A stretch of 64,000 bases of DNA, from assembly GCA_020091685.1 (NCBI GenBank), contig CM034610.1, positions 7,732,948 to 7,796,947 on the forward strand. Direction: 5' to 3'. The stretch's first letter is position 1. Each line of letters opens with the position of its first letter. Below, in pieces: positions 1-10,998 of the stretch. The stretch is from Lutjanus erythropterus (lineage: Eukaryota > Chordata > Actinopteri > Lutjaniformes > Lutjanidae). The notes under the pieces were generated by a model. That model saw nothing but the letters and a program-made list of their open reading frames with translations, did not search any database and was not told the origin of the DNA. The position numbers and the translations under genes were made by a program.

Positions 1-1138
1 TTGAAGGTTCTTCAAGAATCATAGAGGTCCTTCAAAATACAGTCATGAATGTAAAAAGAAAATGGAAAAAAAATCAGGCTGATCAGTCCAGTAATGTTTA
101 AGAATAGCTGGAGACAAGCTGTGGGTCTTGTGTTTTATTAATTTGTTTGTTTGGTGAGTTGTTGAGTATAAATCATTCAGGTAAAATCAGTTGGAATTAT
201 GCTGCATCATAGTTTAATACTTTGTTATCAGCATTTTGAATGGCTTTGTGTTTTGTGTGAAGTTATAACCAACTAAAGTTGCATAAAGGTTTTGTCGACC
301 AGGTTGCAGGTGTATCATCAAAAACTGCTATAGACAGAGTATGTTTCCTGCTTGGTTTAGTCTAGTTTTGATTTACTGTTTCTCCTCAGTGGAGATATAA
401 TATGAGCATAATAGACACAAGACAGGCTATTTTATTTGGCGAATAAAGGTAAATGTGCCTCAGTTATTTTGGGTTTGAGGTGGTTTTCAGCCCCACTGCT
501 ACATGAAAATCTCACCCTGTGCAGCTTTAAAGAGAGCTCAGCCCTCAGATATTTGGTGAATGAAAGAGAAAGGGAGATAGAGAAGGAGAAGAGAGGCAGG
601 ATATCAGAGTAAACAAGGGAAGGGAAGACAGATGGCAGGATATCAAAAGGTGGAGTGTAGGCCGACTGTGGTCAGGAGCGAGTAGCACATCGTCCCATCT
701 GAAAAAGCCATCAGTCTCTGCAGCGCTCGCATGACAGGGGAAATGGTAGTAACAAGCACAGGACAGATGACATGTTTCATATGGATGTTTTCCACAGCAG
801 ACAGCCAAGCAGACAAGTCACGTCACATCAGAGGCATGAGCAGCGTCTCGGCCAAATAAGCTGCGATCACAGCGAGTTCTGCACGATCAAAACCAAGCAA
901 AAGGCCATATTTTACTGAATCAGGTTCTGCCTGGTGGATGAGTGAGCCCTGACGAGGAAAATAAGATCTGAAAGGGTCTGCACACCAGCGCAGATGCTTG
1001 CACGAAGTTGGGTAAAGCTGCTGGAATTACATGAGGTCACCGGACTGCATGAAACAATAAGAATGATAAAGATGTAACCTCTCTCCAGACAGATCTTAAT
1101 CAAGCACAATCTGAAATAATGTCTACAAAGACATGAAT
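1..1138. other. Unassigned AT-rich non-coding stretch
   Basis: No gene or clear repeat is recognised. The first 40 bases carry GGTTCTTC/GGTCCTTC motifs like those of the GGTTCT family seen at 32.1, 36.3 and 51.4 kb, so a truncated copy may run in from the left. Minus-strand open frames of 80-87 codons here have low-complexity, pyrimidine-driven composition and no recognisable domain. Confidence 0.4.
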
Positions 1139-1705
1139 TCATCCATTGATCCATTTTCTTCCACTAATCCAGGGTTGGGCTGCAGCGGCAGCAGGCTAAG
1201 CAGGGTATTCCAAACATCTCCCCCCAGCAACACTTTCCTGCTCTTCCTGGGGGATGCTGAGGTATTCCTAGGCCAAATTAGATGTGCAATCCCTCCAGCA
1301 AGTTCTGGATCTTCCCTGGGGCGTCCTCCTAGTAGGACATGCCTGGAAAACCTCCAAAGAGAGGCGTCGATGACCCATCTTGATCAAATGCCCGAATCAC
1401 CTCAACTGACTCATTTTGACAAGAAGGAGCAGCAGTTTTTCACTGAGCTCCCTGCAGATGTCCAAGCTCCTCACCCTAAAGCTGAGCCCAGACACCCTAC
1501 AAAGGAAACTCATGTTGGATGCTTGCATCTGCAATCTCATTCTTTCAATTACTACCTAAAGGAACATAGATCAACTGGTTAATTTAAATCTACTGGTAAA
1601 TTGCAAGCTTTGCTCAGCTTCCTCTTCACCATGACGGTCCAGTATAAGGGTCACATTACTGCTGATGCCACGCCAGTCCACCTGTCAGTGTCACACTCTA
1701 AATCA
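1139..1705 (-). pseudogene. LINE reverse-transcriptase C-terminal fragment, decayed
   Basis: Read on the minus strand, this stretch resembles the end of the ORF2 polyprotein of a non-LTR retrotransposon family that is very common in fish. The recognisable piece is a Ser-Gln-Leu-Arg-x-Phe-Gly-His-Leu-Ile stretch followed by a Glu-Val-Phe-x-Ala-Cys-Pro-Thr-x-Arg-Arg stretch, normally found after the reverse transcriptase core. The Trp expected before Phe-Gly-His is a stop codon (TGA on the minus strand, bases 1397-1399), so the copy is dead. Similarity to the family continues to about 1705, and the catalytic reverse-transcriptase motifs are not included, as expected for a short fragment. A 149-codon plus-strand frame across it is an antisense shadow. 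The LINE clade is not assigned. Family membership comes from memory of the consensus; the stop codon is read directly. Confidence 0.75.
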
Positions 1706-2621
1706 TGCTCTAATCTACGTCAATGATTAGCCTGTTAGTTAGCCCGATAGCTCTCTTTAAAAGGATAAAGCTGGCTTACAAACTTTGGAACAGAGCTTAA
1801 GTGAAAACGTCTGTGTGAGTTGGGCTGTTAAATGGTCAATCCAGTATTTATGGGATTTCTTCAGGAGAAAGTAGTTCCAACAAAAAACACACAGTAAAGT
1901 GTGTAGATTGTCAAGACTTTTCATACCATGAGCACCACAAACATTCAGTACTATATAAATAATGTTAATGTTTAGCAGGCAATACATTACAGGACGTAAC
2001 TATAATATATAGATGTACATATTTCTGTGTTCAGAATCTAGCGCTCCATAATCATGCTAGAAAATTCCTAAATCTAAGGCTCCAGACAGGAAAGCAGCCT
2101 CAGCCTCTAACTGCCATCCCCAGCGTCACAACACATACTTCTAATTTACAACACAGCAAACTCTTAATGAACAATGTTCGTCCCAATACAGGCATTTGCA
2201 GGATGCTGATCACGGGCGACAATGCGGGTCAGCTGGATTTGAACCAGAACTAATCATACAGGCATGTCGGAGTGACGTCAGACGCTCTGAGTGACAGCAC
2301 TAACTGTAGACTGCCGGGCTGATTACCATCCGATACCCTTCCACAAGGGCAGTCTGGTTAAAGGCTTGATACGGGTGACAATTAAGGACCACACCATTGT
2401 TGGAGCAGTGTGAGGTTTGAAAGACGGAGCATGACAGGGCGCTGGTGAAACCCTGCATTCCTGTATAAAAGGGGCAGGGAGGGTCGGGAAGAAAGGTTTA
2501 TCTCATCAATCTCTGAGGTCACTACAGATACTATAACATAATGTGGTGAAGGGTGAAGAGGTGGGGAAAACAGCCAATAGTATAGGTCTGAGAATAACAA
2601 TTTGGTAAGACAAAAATTAGG
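1706..2621. other. Unassigned non-coding stretch
   Basis: No gene, RNA or clear repeat is seen. The base composition is ordinary, with short minus-strand open frames only. Confidence 0.4.
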
Positions 2622-3795
2622 CATGGAAAAATTTCACAGGAACTGCTAACAAGCTAGTTCAGACAAGCTAGTTGTTGCTTGACTTTGTTAAAATCACAAA
2701 TAGTTCCAAGTGCTGTATTATACTCATTTATCTTTGAATATACTGTATTGACTTACTGAAACATTTTTAGATGAAAGAAACACACAAAAAAGATTGGACT
2801 GAATTTCAAAAAGCTAGCTGCACAGTTGCTGTGCTAGCTAGCCTCAGTCTCGCTTGCATTAACTGCACTGATGTTTGTTGATAACAAGGAAGGTGATTTA
2901 GAAAAAACTTGGAAAGACACATAGTACTCATGAGAAAGCTTCACAGGAAATGCCAACAAGCTAAAATCACAAAAGGTTTCAAGTCTTTAGTTGTTTATCT
3001 TAGAATAGCCTGTATATGTAAAACTGTATAACTGCAGGGATGTTTTTGTATTTTAAGAAAGTTTAATTAAAGAAATGTACAAGAAAATATTGGACTGAGT
3101 TACAGACACAGTTGCTATACTAGCTAGCTTGATTAAATCATATATTTCTCCAGGCTTGCTTGCACTGTAGTTTGTCAATAACAAAGAAGGTATTATAAAT
3201 GATTAAATTCCTAAAATAAGGAGGTGATTCAAATGCTAATATTGAGTGCTGTATTCTCATGAATCTTAGTTAGTTAGGCCTAGGAATGTGTTCAGAGTTT
3301 TAGAAAGACAAATGAAAAAAATGTGCAAAAAAAAAAAAAAGACTGGACTGAGTTACAGAAGTTACGTGCATGGTAGCTATGCTAGCTAGCTTGATTCAGA
3401 CTAAATATCTACCCACCCCTACTTGCATTACCTGAACTGAATAACAAGGGAGGCAGTATAGATCAGTTCCTTCTCAAAAAATTTGTAAAGACACATAATA
3501 CACATGGGAAACTTTGATGGGAACTGCTAACAAGCTAGTTGCTGGCAAAGAAATTGTTTCTTGTCTTTGTTAAAATCACCAGTGGTTCAAATGCTAATAC
3601 TTAATCTTAAAATATGTATGATAAACCCCAGGAATGTGTTTAATTTTCAGAAAGCCAGATGGAATAAGTGTACAAGAAGAGTTACAGAAGCTAGTTGCAC
3701 AGTAGCTATGTAAGCTAGCTTGATTCAAACCGAATATCTCCCCAGCCGTGCTTACATTAGCTGCGCTGCAGTTTGTCGATGCAGAGCAGGGACTT
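2622..3795 (+). repeat. Tandem array, about four diverged units of ~290 bp
   Basis: The same ordered set of phrases recurs four times: a TTCACAGGAA-CTGCTAACAAGCTAG phrase, a GTTAAAATCAC phrase, GGACTGAGTTACAGA, a GCTATGCTAGCTAGCTTGATT phrase, and a GTTTGTCGATAACAA-GGAGG phrase. The GGACT marker lies at about 2796, 3092 and 3345, and its fourth, partly deleted counterpart at about 3674. Spacing is therefore 253 to 329 bp. Copies have diverged by substitutions and small indels, and the third contains an A14 run. No open frame is shared by the units, so this looks like old local tandem amplification rather than a gene. Confidence 0.8.
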
Positions 3796-4197
3796 AAATG
3801 AAAGTGGCAGGCGGTGGTAATGTGGGCAGTTTTCCCAGGAAACAAAAAGAAAGAAAAAACAATTAATATTCTAAACCAATTCCTCTCTGAGAATCTGCCC
3901 CCTCCTGAACCCATGGGTGGTCTTTTCAAATGCAAAATACTGCACAAAGACAGAACGAGGGTTAGAGACCAAGAGCCTGTGATAAAGAAACACAGAGAGA
4001 GAAAAACAGACAGATGGAGAAAGACAAAGAGCGGAAGAAGGAGGGAGAATATGCCAACTAACAACTCTGGAAAATGAAGGACGGCCGAGGCATGCAGGCA
4101 TAAAGAGATAAACGAGAGAAAAAAATGTATGTGGGAAAGATTGTTGACAAGCAAGGAAACTTTGATTGAGTTCTAATTGCTGAGGCTTTAAGTCCTA

Positions 4198-4199
<2 letters not shown>
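3796..4199. other. Unassigned, purine-rich tail
   Basis: About 3950-4060 is purine-rich (repeated AGAGA and AAAGACAGA). Open frames of 76-186 codons on both strands follow this compositional bias and show no domain. Confidence 0.4.

Positions 4200-4273
<74 letters not shown>
4200..4273 (+). repeat. (GT)n microsatellite, about 36 units
   Basis: Uninterrupted GT dinucleotide run of roughly 73 bases, the longest perfect microsatellite in the window. Poly-His/Thr frames across it are artefacts. Confidence 0.98.
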
Positions 4274-4671
4274 GGGGAAACAAAAAAAAGCCTCCTGCAT
4301 GAAGCTGCTTGTACTCGATGAGGTACTGTAGCTGTGTTGTGGTGTTTGTAATTCCTGCTCACAGGCAACATGCCCTTAATGAAGCAATGACGTTAATTGC
4401 ATTTCTGCTGCCGTCCAGTAACATGGGAAAAAATGAAAAACACAACATGAGCCTTAGTCTGAAAATCAACTCATTATTAAAAACAATGGAGGTTGCACGG
4501 TTTTTTACTTTTTTAGCCGAGGGGCACCGATATGAACTGCGAGAGCTGGCTTTATGGTGCTCCAGGGATGATTTTACTGCATGATTCTGACAAACTGTAG
4601 TCAAAACATGTGCCAGTACATAAATACATGTGTGGTTATGAATAAACAGATCACACACACATAGAAAAATA
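4274..4671. other. Unassigned non-coding stretch
   Basis: Single-copy-looking sequence between the microsatellite and the Tc1-like element. The frames here show no recognisable domain. Confidence 0.35.
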
Positions 4672-5993
4672 TAGAACCACAATTCCCAAACAGTTGCATA
4701 AAATGTAAATAAAAACCAAATGCAATGATTTGCAAATTCTTTTTGACCTATATTCAATTTAAAACAGTACAAAGACAAGAAATTTAATGTTCAAACTGAT
4801 AAACTTTATTGTTTTTTGTAAATATGCACTAATTCTGAATGAGTTGATGACTGCAACACATTTCAAAAAAGTTGGGACGGGGCAACAGAAGACTTGGAAA
4901 GTTGCAGAACATTCAAAAAACACCTGTTTGAAACATTCCACAGGTGCACAAGCAGTTCACCACTTTGTGAGAAACTGTGTGGGTCTGTGGGCAAATAGTC
5001 CAGCAGTTTAAGAGCAACTTTTCCTCAACATTAAACTGCAGGAATTTAGGGATTTCACCATTAAAAATCCATAATGTCATTAAAAGATTCTGAGAGTCTG
5101 GAAAATTCTGCGCATGTAAAGTCCAAGGCTTAAAACCAGCAATGAATGCCAATGACCTTTGACCCCTCATGTAGCACGGCATTAAAAACCTACATGATGG
5201 TACACAGGATACTACACAGGCTTGGGAATACTCTGATGTCTGCAAATATAGTTTGTTGCTGCAACTACCAGTGCAAGTTAAGACTACAGTGCAAAGCAAA
5301 AGGCATATCAACAACATCCGGAAACACTGTAGACTCCATCTGAGATGGACTGATGCAAAGAGGCAAAGTGTGCTGTGGTCTGACAAGTCCACATTTCAGA
5401 TTGTTTTTGGAAATCATGGCCCCATTAATGCTGAAAGGTACATACAGGTTTTGGAGCAACATATGCTGCCATCCAGACATCTTTTTCAGAGAAGTCTCTG
5501 CTTATTTCAGAAAAACAATGCCAAGACACCTTCTGCATGTGTCACAACAACATGGCTTCATAGTAAAAGAGCTCAGGTACCAGACTGACCTGCCTGCAGT
5601 CCAGACCTGTCTCCCAGTGAAAACGTGTGGTGCGTTACGAAGCACAAAATACAACAACCAGACGGTTGAGCATCTCAAGTCATATGTCAAGCAATAATGG
5701 GAATGAATTCCACTTTCAAAACTTCAACAATCAGTGTCCTCTGTTCCCAAACGTTTACTAAGTGTTGCTGAAAGAAAAGGTGGTGTATCACAGTGTTAAC
5801 ACGCTACTGTGCCAACATTTTTGGAACATGAATGACTGCATATTTACAAAAAACAAAGCTAATCAGTTTGAACATTAAACATCGTCTTTGTACTGTTTTA
5901 ATTTGAATAAAGGCAGACAAAAATGCACATCATAGCCTCCTGTTTTTATTTACTTTTTAAAAATGTCCCAAATGTTTTTAAATTCAGGTTGCA
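4672..5993 (+). mobile_element. Tc1/mariner-type DNA transposon, inactive
   Basis: Long inverted terminal regions are visible. Sequence at about 4748-4830 (ACAGTACAAAGAC, TTTAATGTTCAAACTGAT, TTTTTTGTAAATATGCA) returns as its reverse complement at about 5840-5915. The outer ends are also related: GAACCACAATTCCC after a TA at 4672-4673, and AAATTCAGGTTG ending near 5991. The left TA fits the TA target site of this superfamily, while the right one has mutated. A broken transposase lies between the ends. Compared with the fish consensus I remember, a central block of roughly 190 bp is missing at about 5421. Confidence 0.9.
4953..5790 (+). pseudogene. Tc1-like transposase remnant
   Basis: Remains of a DDE transposase that would cut and paste its own element. 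The N-terminal helix-turn-helix region is recognisable from about 4953 but broken by stops and frameshifts. The catalytic part begins near 5344 as LRWTDAKRQSVLWSDKSTFQIVF and keeps the first catalytic Asp in VLWSD. After GNHG (about 5420) the reading jumps to INAERYIQVLEQHMLPS, so the intervening block of the family is deleted. The second catalytic motif, normally QQDNA, reads QKNNA, so the Asp is replaced by Asn. The third motif SPDLSPSENVW keeps its Glu. A C-terminal SSVPKRLLSVAERK-like tail lies near 5735-5785. Frameshifts, the deletion and the lost Asp make it non-functional. Residues were read from the sequence; the family assignment is from established knowledge. Confidence 0.9.
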
Positions 5994-6103
5994 CATATAC
6001 CATGTCTGTAGGGCATTAAACCTCATGTGCATCCGGTCTATGTCAGGCTCTTGTGTAGCCCACCCTCCCCATTTCCCTCTGTTCTGGGCCCGGTCCTGGC
6101 CTT

Positions 6104-6147
6104 TGTGTGTTTGTGTGTGTGTGTGTGTTTGTGTGTATGTGTGTGGT
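6104..6147 (+). repeat. Imperfect (TG)n tract
   Basis: TGTGTG runs interrupted by TTTG and TATG, about 44 bases, shortly after the Tc1-like element. Confidence 0.9.
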
Positions 6148-7617
6148 GACTGACTTCCTTTTACAAAACTCCTGGCCCTCCCAAAAAGCCACTTCTGATC
6201 ACAGCGGAAACTGTACATCAACGTGGAAAAGCTGGTGTGGAAGATTTTACTACGCCGTTACACAGTCGGAGGTCGGAGCGCGGGGTCCCAGGTCTCCCGT
6301 GGAAACAAGCATCTGTAAGCTGAACCACTACTCGTGGAAAGCTGCAGTCATGTGGTGCAGTCAGATTAGTTAATGTGGTCAGTGTTTCAGATATTTACTG
6401 TCCATTTCTATGTGTCTACACTCAACACTCCACCTGGTTAGATCCAGTGGTAGAAGAATTATTCAAATACTTTAGTAAAGAAGTTTTCTTTCTGCAATAT
6501 TTGCGTTTCTTCATGAATCCAGTGATGTCAGAGAGATGTAGTTGGTATTAAAGAGGAACTACATGCTTGGATTTCTTTTCTCCGTTTGGGTAGCCAGTGT
6601 TTTTTGCTATGTTTTGGCCAGCAAATTAATAACTATGGGGTGGTGATAGACAGCAACATGGGTGTGTGCATCAGAATCTTGCAGGCAATGCATCCTGGTA
6701 CATGTAGGCACTGCATGTGGCTCTACTCTAACAGGTTAGGGACTAAGTGCCTCTCTTACTCTCTGCCTCTCTTGAATGCACAGGTTGGACATTTTTCAAA
6801 CACTTTTGCAAATTTACAGACCGTCTCCTGGAGTCCAACCAGCGACCTTCCCTCGATCACAGACCTGACACTTTCACGTCCCAACTGGTCAGCAGCTTTA
6901 CGGGGGTCTTGAGTGTTCCATCAGGGGTCTTTAATCTTAATAGTGGCTTGCAGATTGAGGAGGAAGGGCTTAACTATAACGCAGAGGTTTATGAGTTTCT
7001 AGGGGCCTTGACAACTGGCCAGCGCTGATAAACCTCTGTGAGTTATTTCACAGCATTAGAACATTTTACTGACGCAGAAGTGAAAGTGGACAGCAGCTCA
7101 CACAGCTTTGCATGTGCAAACACACACACAGTTATTAACTTTTACACACATGTATGCTCACGGACACTTCTCTCATATCATTTCAAACAGTTTAAGCCTG
7201 TGGACAACCTTAAACTAACTTGTTGTGCATTTAGAGCCTTTTACTTTTGATCTACTTTCATTGCTCTAAACTGCGTCATTTCTAGTCGCAGCAGGCAGGT
7301 AATTTCAGTGAAAAACCTCTCATAAACCCACTGTGCACTACCCACCCAGCACCAAACAAACCAGAAACAAAGTTAGTACCTGAACACAATAGAGCATTTA
7401 GCAGCTAAAAGGTCAGTCATTTCCCTCAGGACGTGGAGGAGACCAAAACAGAGCTTAAAGGAGCATGAATGTTAGACTTGATGTCCCTTTTACATATTAC
7501 CATAAACTTTTGATTGTATCGCTGTTATGAAGAAGGTGTTATTTCTTGTAAAAATGTACATGGTGTCACTAATATCACTAACTGATGGACAGCCAAAGAT
7601 TGTGACAAAGTATTTAG
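6148..7617. other. Unassigned non-coding stretch with one short repeat scrap
   Basis: No gene is recognised. Bases about 6447-6482 (GTGGTAGAAGAATTATTCAAATACTTTAGTAAA, in pieces) look like one end of the same dispersed repeat as 9645-9760. Frames at 6586-7028 (93-108 codons) match no family I know. Confidence 0.35.
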
Positions 7618-7800
7618 TTTAGACCAGCTGCTCTCAAACTTTTTTAGAGTCAAGGACCCACAAATTGATACACATTAGGCAGTGGACACATTTTTGATAA
7701 GATGTAGTCTCAGTCTATAACAGGCCTGTTCAGCTCAATTCAATTTTTAGAAGGGCCAGATCTGAAAAAGGTTAAGAGCTTGACATGTTACATTTGGAAT
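7618..7800 (+). repeat. Possible hAT-type element end
   Basis: CTGCTCTCAAACTTTTTTAGAGTCAAGGACC resembles the end of hAT elements (CAGNGNTTCTCAAACTTTTT, then a 'caaggaccc' phrase). No matching opposite end or target duplication was found. Confidence 0.35.
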
Positions 7801-8074
7801 TTAAATGTGATTATTATTAGAAATGATTAGTTTTCACAATTAGACAAGAAATATCACGTGCAAAACTACAGGAAAAACAATACACCTTTGTAATCTTACA
7901 TTAGAAGTGTCTGTTATTTTAATAAACAAAATGTTGCATTTAATTTTTCAATTAACTTTTTAATTCAGGAAGACTCTTCTAAATTCTCTCTGCATTCTAC
8001 TTTCAAAAGGTCAAAGGTAATTAAAGAAGGTAACCGTACTATGTTCTGGTTATTTTGGGGGTTTTTTTTATGCC

Positions 8075-8340
8075 TGAGGCATAAAATGAGGTTGTCTGTC
8101 CATCACATTCTCATGAAAACATTATCTCAAGAACACCTCGACCAACTTTCTTCAAGTTTGGCACAAATGTCCACTTGGACTCATCGCCACTTGAACTTAA
8201 GGAAGAACTGATTTTTAGGTCAAAGGTCACGGTCACGGTGACCTTACATCTGTCCCATTCTTGTGAAGGTGATATCTCAGTAACACCTGGATGGAATTTC
8301 TTCAAACATGGAGTTTCATGGGAAAACAGCGTTGCAGAAT
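8075..8340 (+). repeat. Dispersed fish repeat made of two related half-units
   Basis: Two related stretches follow each other at a spacing of 151 bp. Both contain CATTCT-TGA, ATCTCA-TAACACC or ATCTCAAGAACACC, and TTTCTTCAA. Between them lies a GTCAAAGGTCACGGTCACGGTGACC phrase. This is a common percomorph repeat; related fragments occur at 50258-50500 and 54371-54480. Confidence 0.75.
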
Positions 8341-9114
8341 CTCTCAAACAAATCCAAGTGATGTAAACGTAAAAAAACAAACAAAAAATGAACATAAAAT
8401 GCCTCTGTACTGCTTGTCTGGTGTAATCCATGTCTCTTAAAGCCCCAAAATGCCACTTGTATGTGAATAACGTCACACCACACACAAAATTCAGGCTAAA
8501 AACATGATGTTCATGATGTCTTTCAAGTCAACTGAAGGTTGAGGAGACTTGGATTACACCAGTCGGACAGCACGGAAGAAAACTAAACCCAACCTTCAAG
8601 CAACATATACAGTGATAGCTTCCTTTTTGCCAATAAATAAATAAACTTCATACCTTTTAATTAATTCCTTCAAAGTCTCTTGCTACAGACATTATATGAG
8701 ACTGGACTGACATGAATGTAAACTGCAACTTGACTGCCGCCAAGCAGTAATTTTAACTCTTCTCTCTTCGTCTTTAGCGTTTAATATTAAATATTGACAG
8801 AAAACCTAAAGTGCAATGGAGTAGCAAAAGTGACATTTCCATATGACAATACAGGGACTCATAAATTCCACATTAACAGTTGTTGCTGTCTAAACAAAGT
8901 TCTTTATTTTAAGACTCATGCTGTCTTTTTAATCTCTGGGCTCTTTCTCCCTCCATCTGTCTCTCTAAACTTTGTCCCCCTGTATCTCCCTCTATCTCTG
9001 CTGCTCGCTTTTCTACTCCCACTAATATTTTCCCTTTCCAGTCACAGCTCCTCAAAACACCCACTCACCTCACACACCCACCGACCCAATGTGTGAACCA
9101 TCCTCCCTGCCAAG
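8341..9114. other. Unassigned; pyrimidine-rich patch
   Basis: About 8930-9090 is rich in TCTC/CTCC, which gives a 100-codon low-complexity frame. No gene is recognised. Confidence 0.35.
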
Positions 9115-9165
9115 GAACACACACACGCGCGCACACACACAAAACCAGCTCACACACATATACAG
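9115..9165 (+). repeat. CA/CG-alternating low-complexity tract
   Basis: ACACACACGCGCGCACACACAC followed by further CACACA blocks. Confidence 0.85.
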
Positions 9166-9467
9166 AGCCACCACATGAAACGGCCTCTGCGCTGTAATAG
9201 ATAGGCAGGGCTTTGGATGGTGACACCTCGTATCCATCACTGGGGCTTATCTGTCGGCCGAGCTGGGAGGTTCAACACAACGCGGCCAGATGTAGAGGCG
9301 GCAGGGCAGGGAGGGAGATCATCCCGTCTCTGCTGCTCTGCAAACCACCTCGTGCACTGCGCCGCACGGGGAGGGGGGGGGCATGGGGAAGGAGTGGGAG
9401 ACAGAATAAGGAGACAGAGGGAGAGCACCAGCTGTTTTGTACCAATAAATAAACATGTTTTTGATTT

Positions 9468-9480
9468 AAAAAAAAAAAAA
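9468..9480 (+). repeat. Poly-A run (A13)
   Basis: A simple homopolymer. It is preceded at about 9442 by AATAAATAAA, so a processed 3' end is possible, but no retrocopy body is recognised upstream. Confidence 0.85.
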
Positions 9481-9644
9481 TGCTGCAGATGAACAAGGTA
9501 TGCTGGCTGATTTAATCGAGGCAACTTCATCTTCTTTATCAGCATCTGCCTTCCTTGAAAAATAGTCCAACATTTTGGAAAATAATGCCTAGCTTGGCAT
9601 AAAAACTGGAGGTAGCTGGCTGTTCAAAAATACACCCAACAAAA

Positions 9645-9760
9645 CACAATGGTGGAATGAAGTACTTTTACTCAAGTACACAAATTCAAGGTACTTGTAC
9701 AGCTTGTGCAGCTTTATACTTCTCCTTCATTTATACATGTATCGACTCCTCCTTAAAGGT
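9645..9760 (+). repeat. Left part of a split 'ACTTAAGTAC'-type dispersed element
   Basis: GGTGGAATGAAGTACTTTTACTCAAGTACA and AGCTTTATACTTCTCCTTCATTTATA match the start of a repeat very common in percomorph fish. The right part lies at 10530-10998, with about 770 bp of unrelated sequence in between. Confidence 0.7.
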
Positions 9761-10079
9761 AAACTTAGCTGGATTTTCCTTAAAAACAATGCAAAGACTC
9801 AGAAAAATAATCTCGCTCAGTCATCATGACCTACTGGAAGTGTGTGATGGTGGCTGTATCTGCAGAGACCCTGCCCTATTTTCTTCTATTACTTTGCTAT
9901 ACGCAGGACATTTGCGGGCGCCAAACTTTGGGCAGCGGTCTGTAGCGCCTGGCCAATAACAGCATGCAGGGTGTGAGGTAGAGAATTTATGAAAACATAA
10001 TGACCAACGGTTACATTGCTGTCTCCATCCATCCTCCATCCATCAGCTCTCTGTCTGGAAGAGTTGCAGGGAGAGATAC

Positions 10080-10083
<4 letters not shown>
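9761..10083. repeat. Sequence inserted inside the split element, probably another repeat
   Basis: The CATGACCTACTGGAAGTGTGTGATGG and CAGAGACCCTGCCC phrases look like a further dispersed fish repeat, but I cannot define its ends. A 100-codon plus-strand frame here has no recognisable domain. Confidence 0.4.

Positions 10084-10116
<33 letters not shown>
10084..10116 (+). repeat. (CA)n microsatellite, about 16 units
   Basis: Uninterrupted CA run. Confidence 0.97.
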
Positions 10117-10118
<2 letters not shown>

Positions 10119-10529
10119 CAGAGCAGACTGCAGACACAGCAACAGGATGAAGGTTGGGTCTGACTGCATTCACTCAAAATCCAGTGTTCTACATTGTCTG
10201 TATGATTTAGAATTTAACCATTGTGAAATGATCAAGACTTCATGTTTTATTTCTCTGATTCACTGTTATGTTCCTGGTAGCACTGCTCCCTCTCCTAATT
10301 CACTCTCTAAGTCGCTCAGTCGTTGCAGCCGTCTCTCTCCCTCTCGCATTCATTGAGACGGGAGGAGGGGCCGACTTTACAAACAGCGACCAAAAAATCC
10401 TACATGTTCTAGCTTTGAATGAACGTGCAGCTGGAAAATGCATTGACACAAAGCTCAAAACACTGTTTTTCTTCTTCTTTTTTTTTTTTTTTAGAGATAT
10501 GTGGTTCTCACAGGACAGTCACAGTCCAA
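10117..10529. other. Unassigned; contains T15 at 10478-10492
   Basis: No gene is recognised. The poly-T run is preceded by CTTCTT and could be a splice-acceptor-like tract or the tail of a minus-strand retrocopy, but no body is visible. Confidence 0.35.
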
Positions 10530-10998
10530 AAAAAGTTATCTTATAGAATATGATGCATTGCTGTAGAATAAACTACCAACAGAATATAAAGTAGTTAAAA
10601 ATAAAACAACCTTAAACATCTACAGTACAGTAAAACGCAGCAGTAAATAATTCAAAAACATCATATGTAATGGCAAAAAGTTAACAGGGACCATTTTACT
10701 GCACGATAACTGCTTTTACTTTTGATACTTTAAATACTTTCTGCTGAAATACCTACAGACTTTTTCAGGCCAATGTTCTGTGACAAAGATATGTAATGGA
10801 GGCAGGATATTCTGCAGTTTAACTTTTAACTTTAGTGCCACATATGGGACAACATATACGCAGATAATGCTGATATAGCTGGGATACTGGCCTATAATAT
10901 CAGCCAACCGATTCTATCTATCTGTCTGGCTATGTTTTTACTTAAGTACAATTTCTATTGCAGGACTTTTATTTGTAATGGAGTATTTTCAGTGTGGG
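10530..10998 (+). repeat. Right part of the split 'ACTTAAGTAC'-type element
   Basis: It runs through ATGATGCATTG, TAAACTACC-AACAG-ATATAAAGTAGTTAAAA, GGGACCATT, TACTTTTGATACTTTAAATACTTT and finally TTTTTACTTAAGTACA and TTTATTTGTAATGGAGTATTTTCAGTGTGG, in the order expected for this repeat. A foreign piece also lies at about 10765-10925. Confidence 0.7.

Noticed and set aside
3594-4154. 186-codon minus-strand frame
   Set aside because: It spans the end of the tandem array and a purine-rich tract; Leu/Ser/Phe-rich low complexity, with no recognisable domain.
4058-4300. 80-codon poly-His/Thr frame, and similar 160-, 76- and 93-codon frames at 24794-25333
   Set aside because: They are translations of the (GT)n/(CA)n microsatellites.
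4913-5392. 159-codon minus-strand frame
   Set aside because: Antisense to the Tc1-like transposase remnant.
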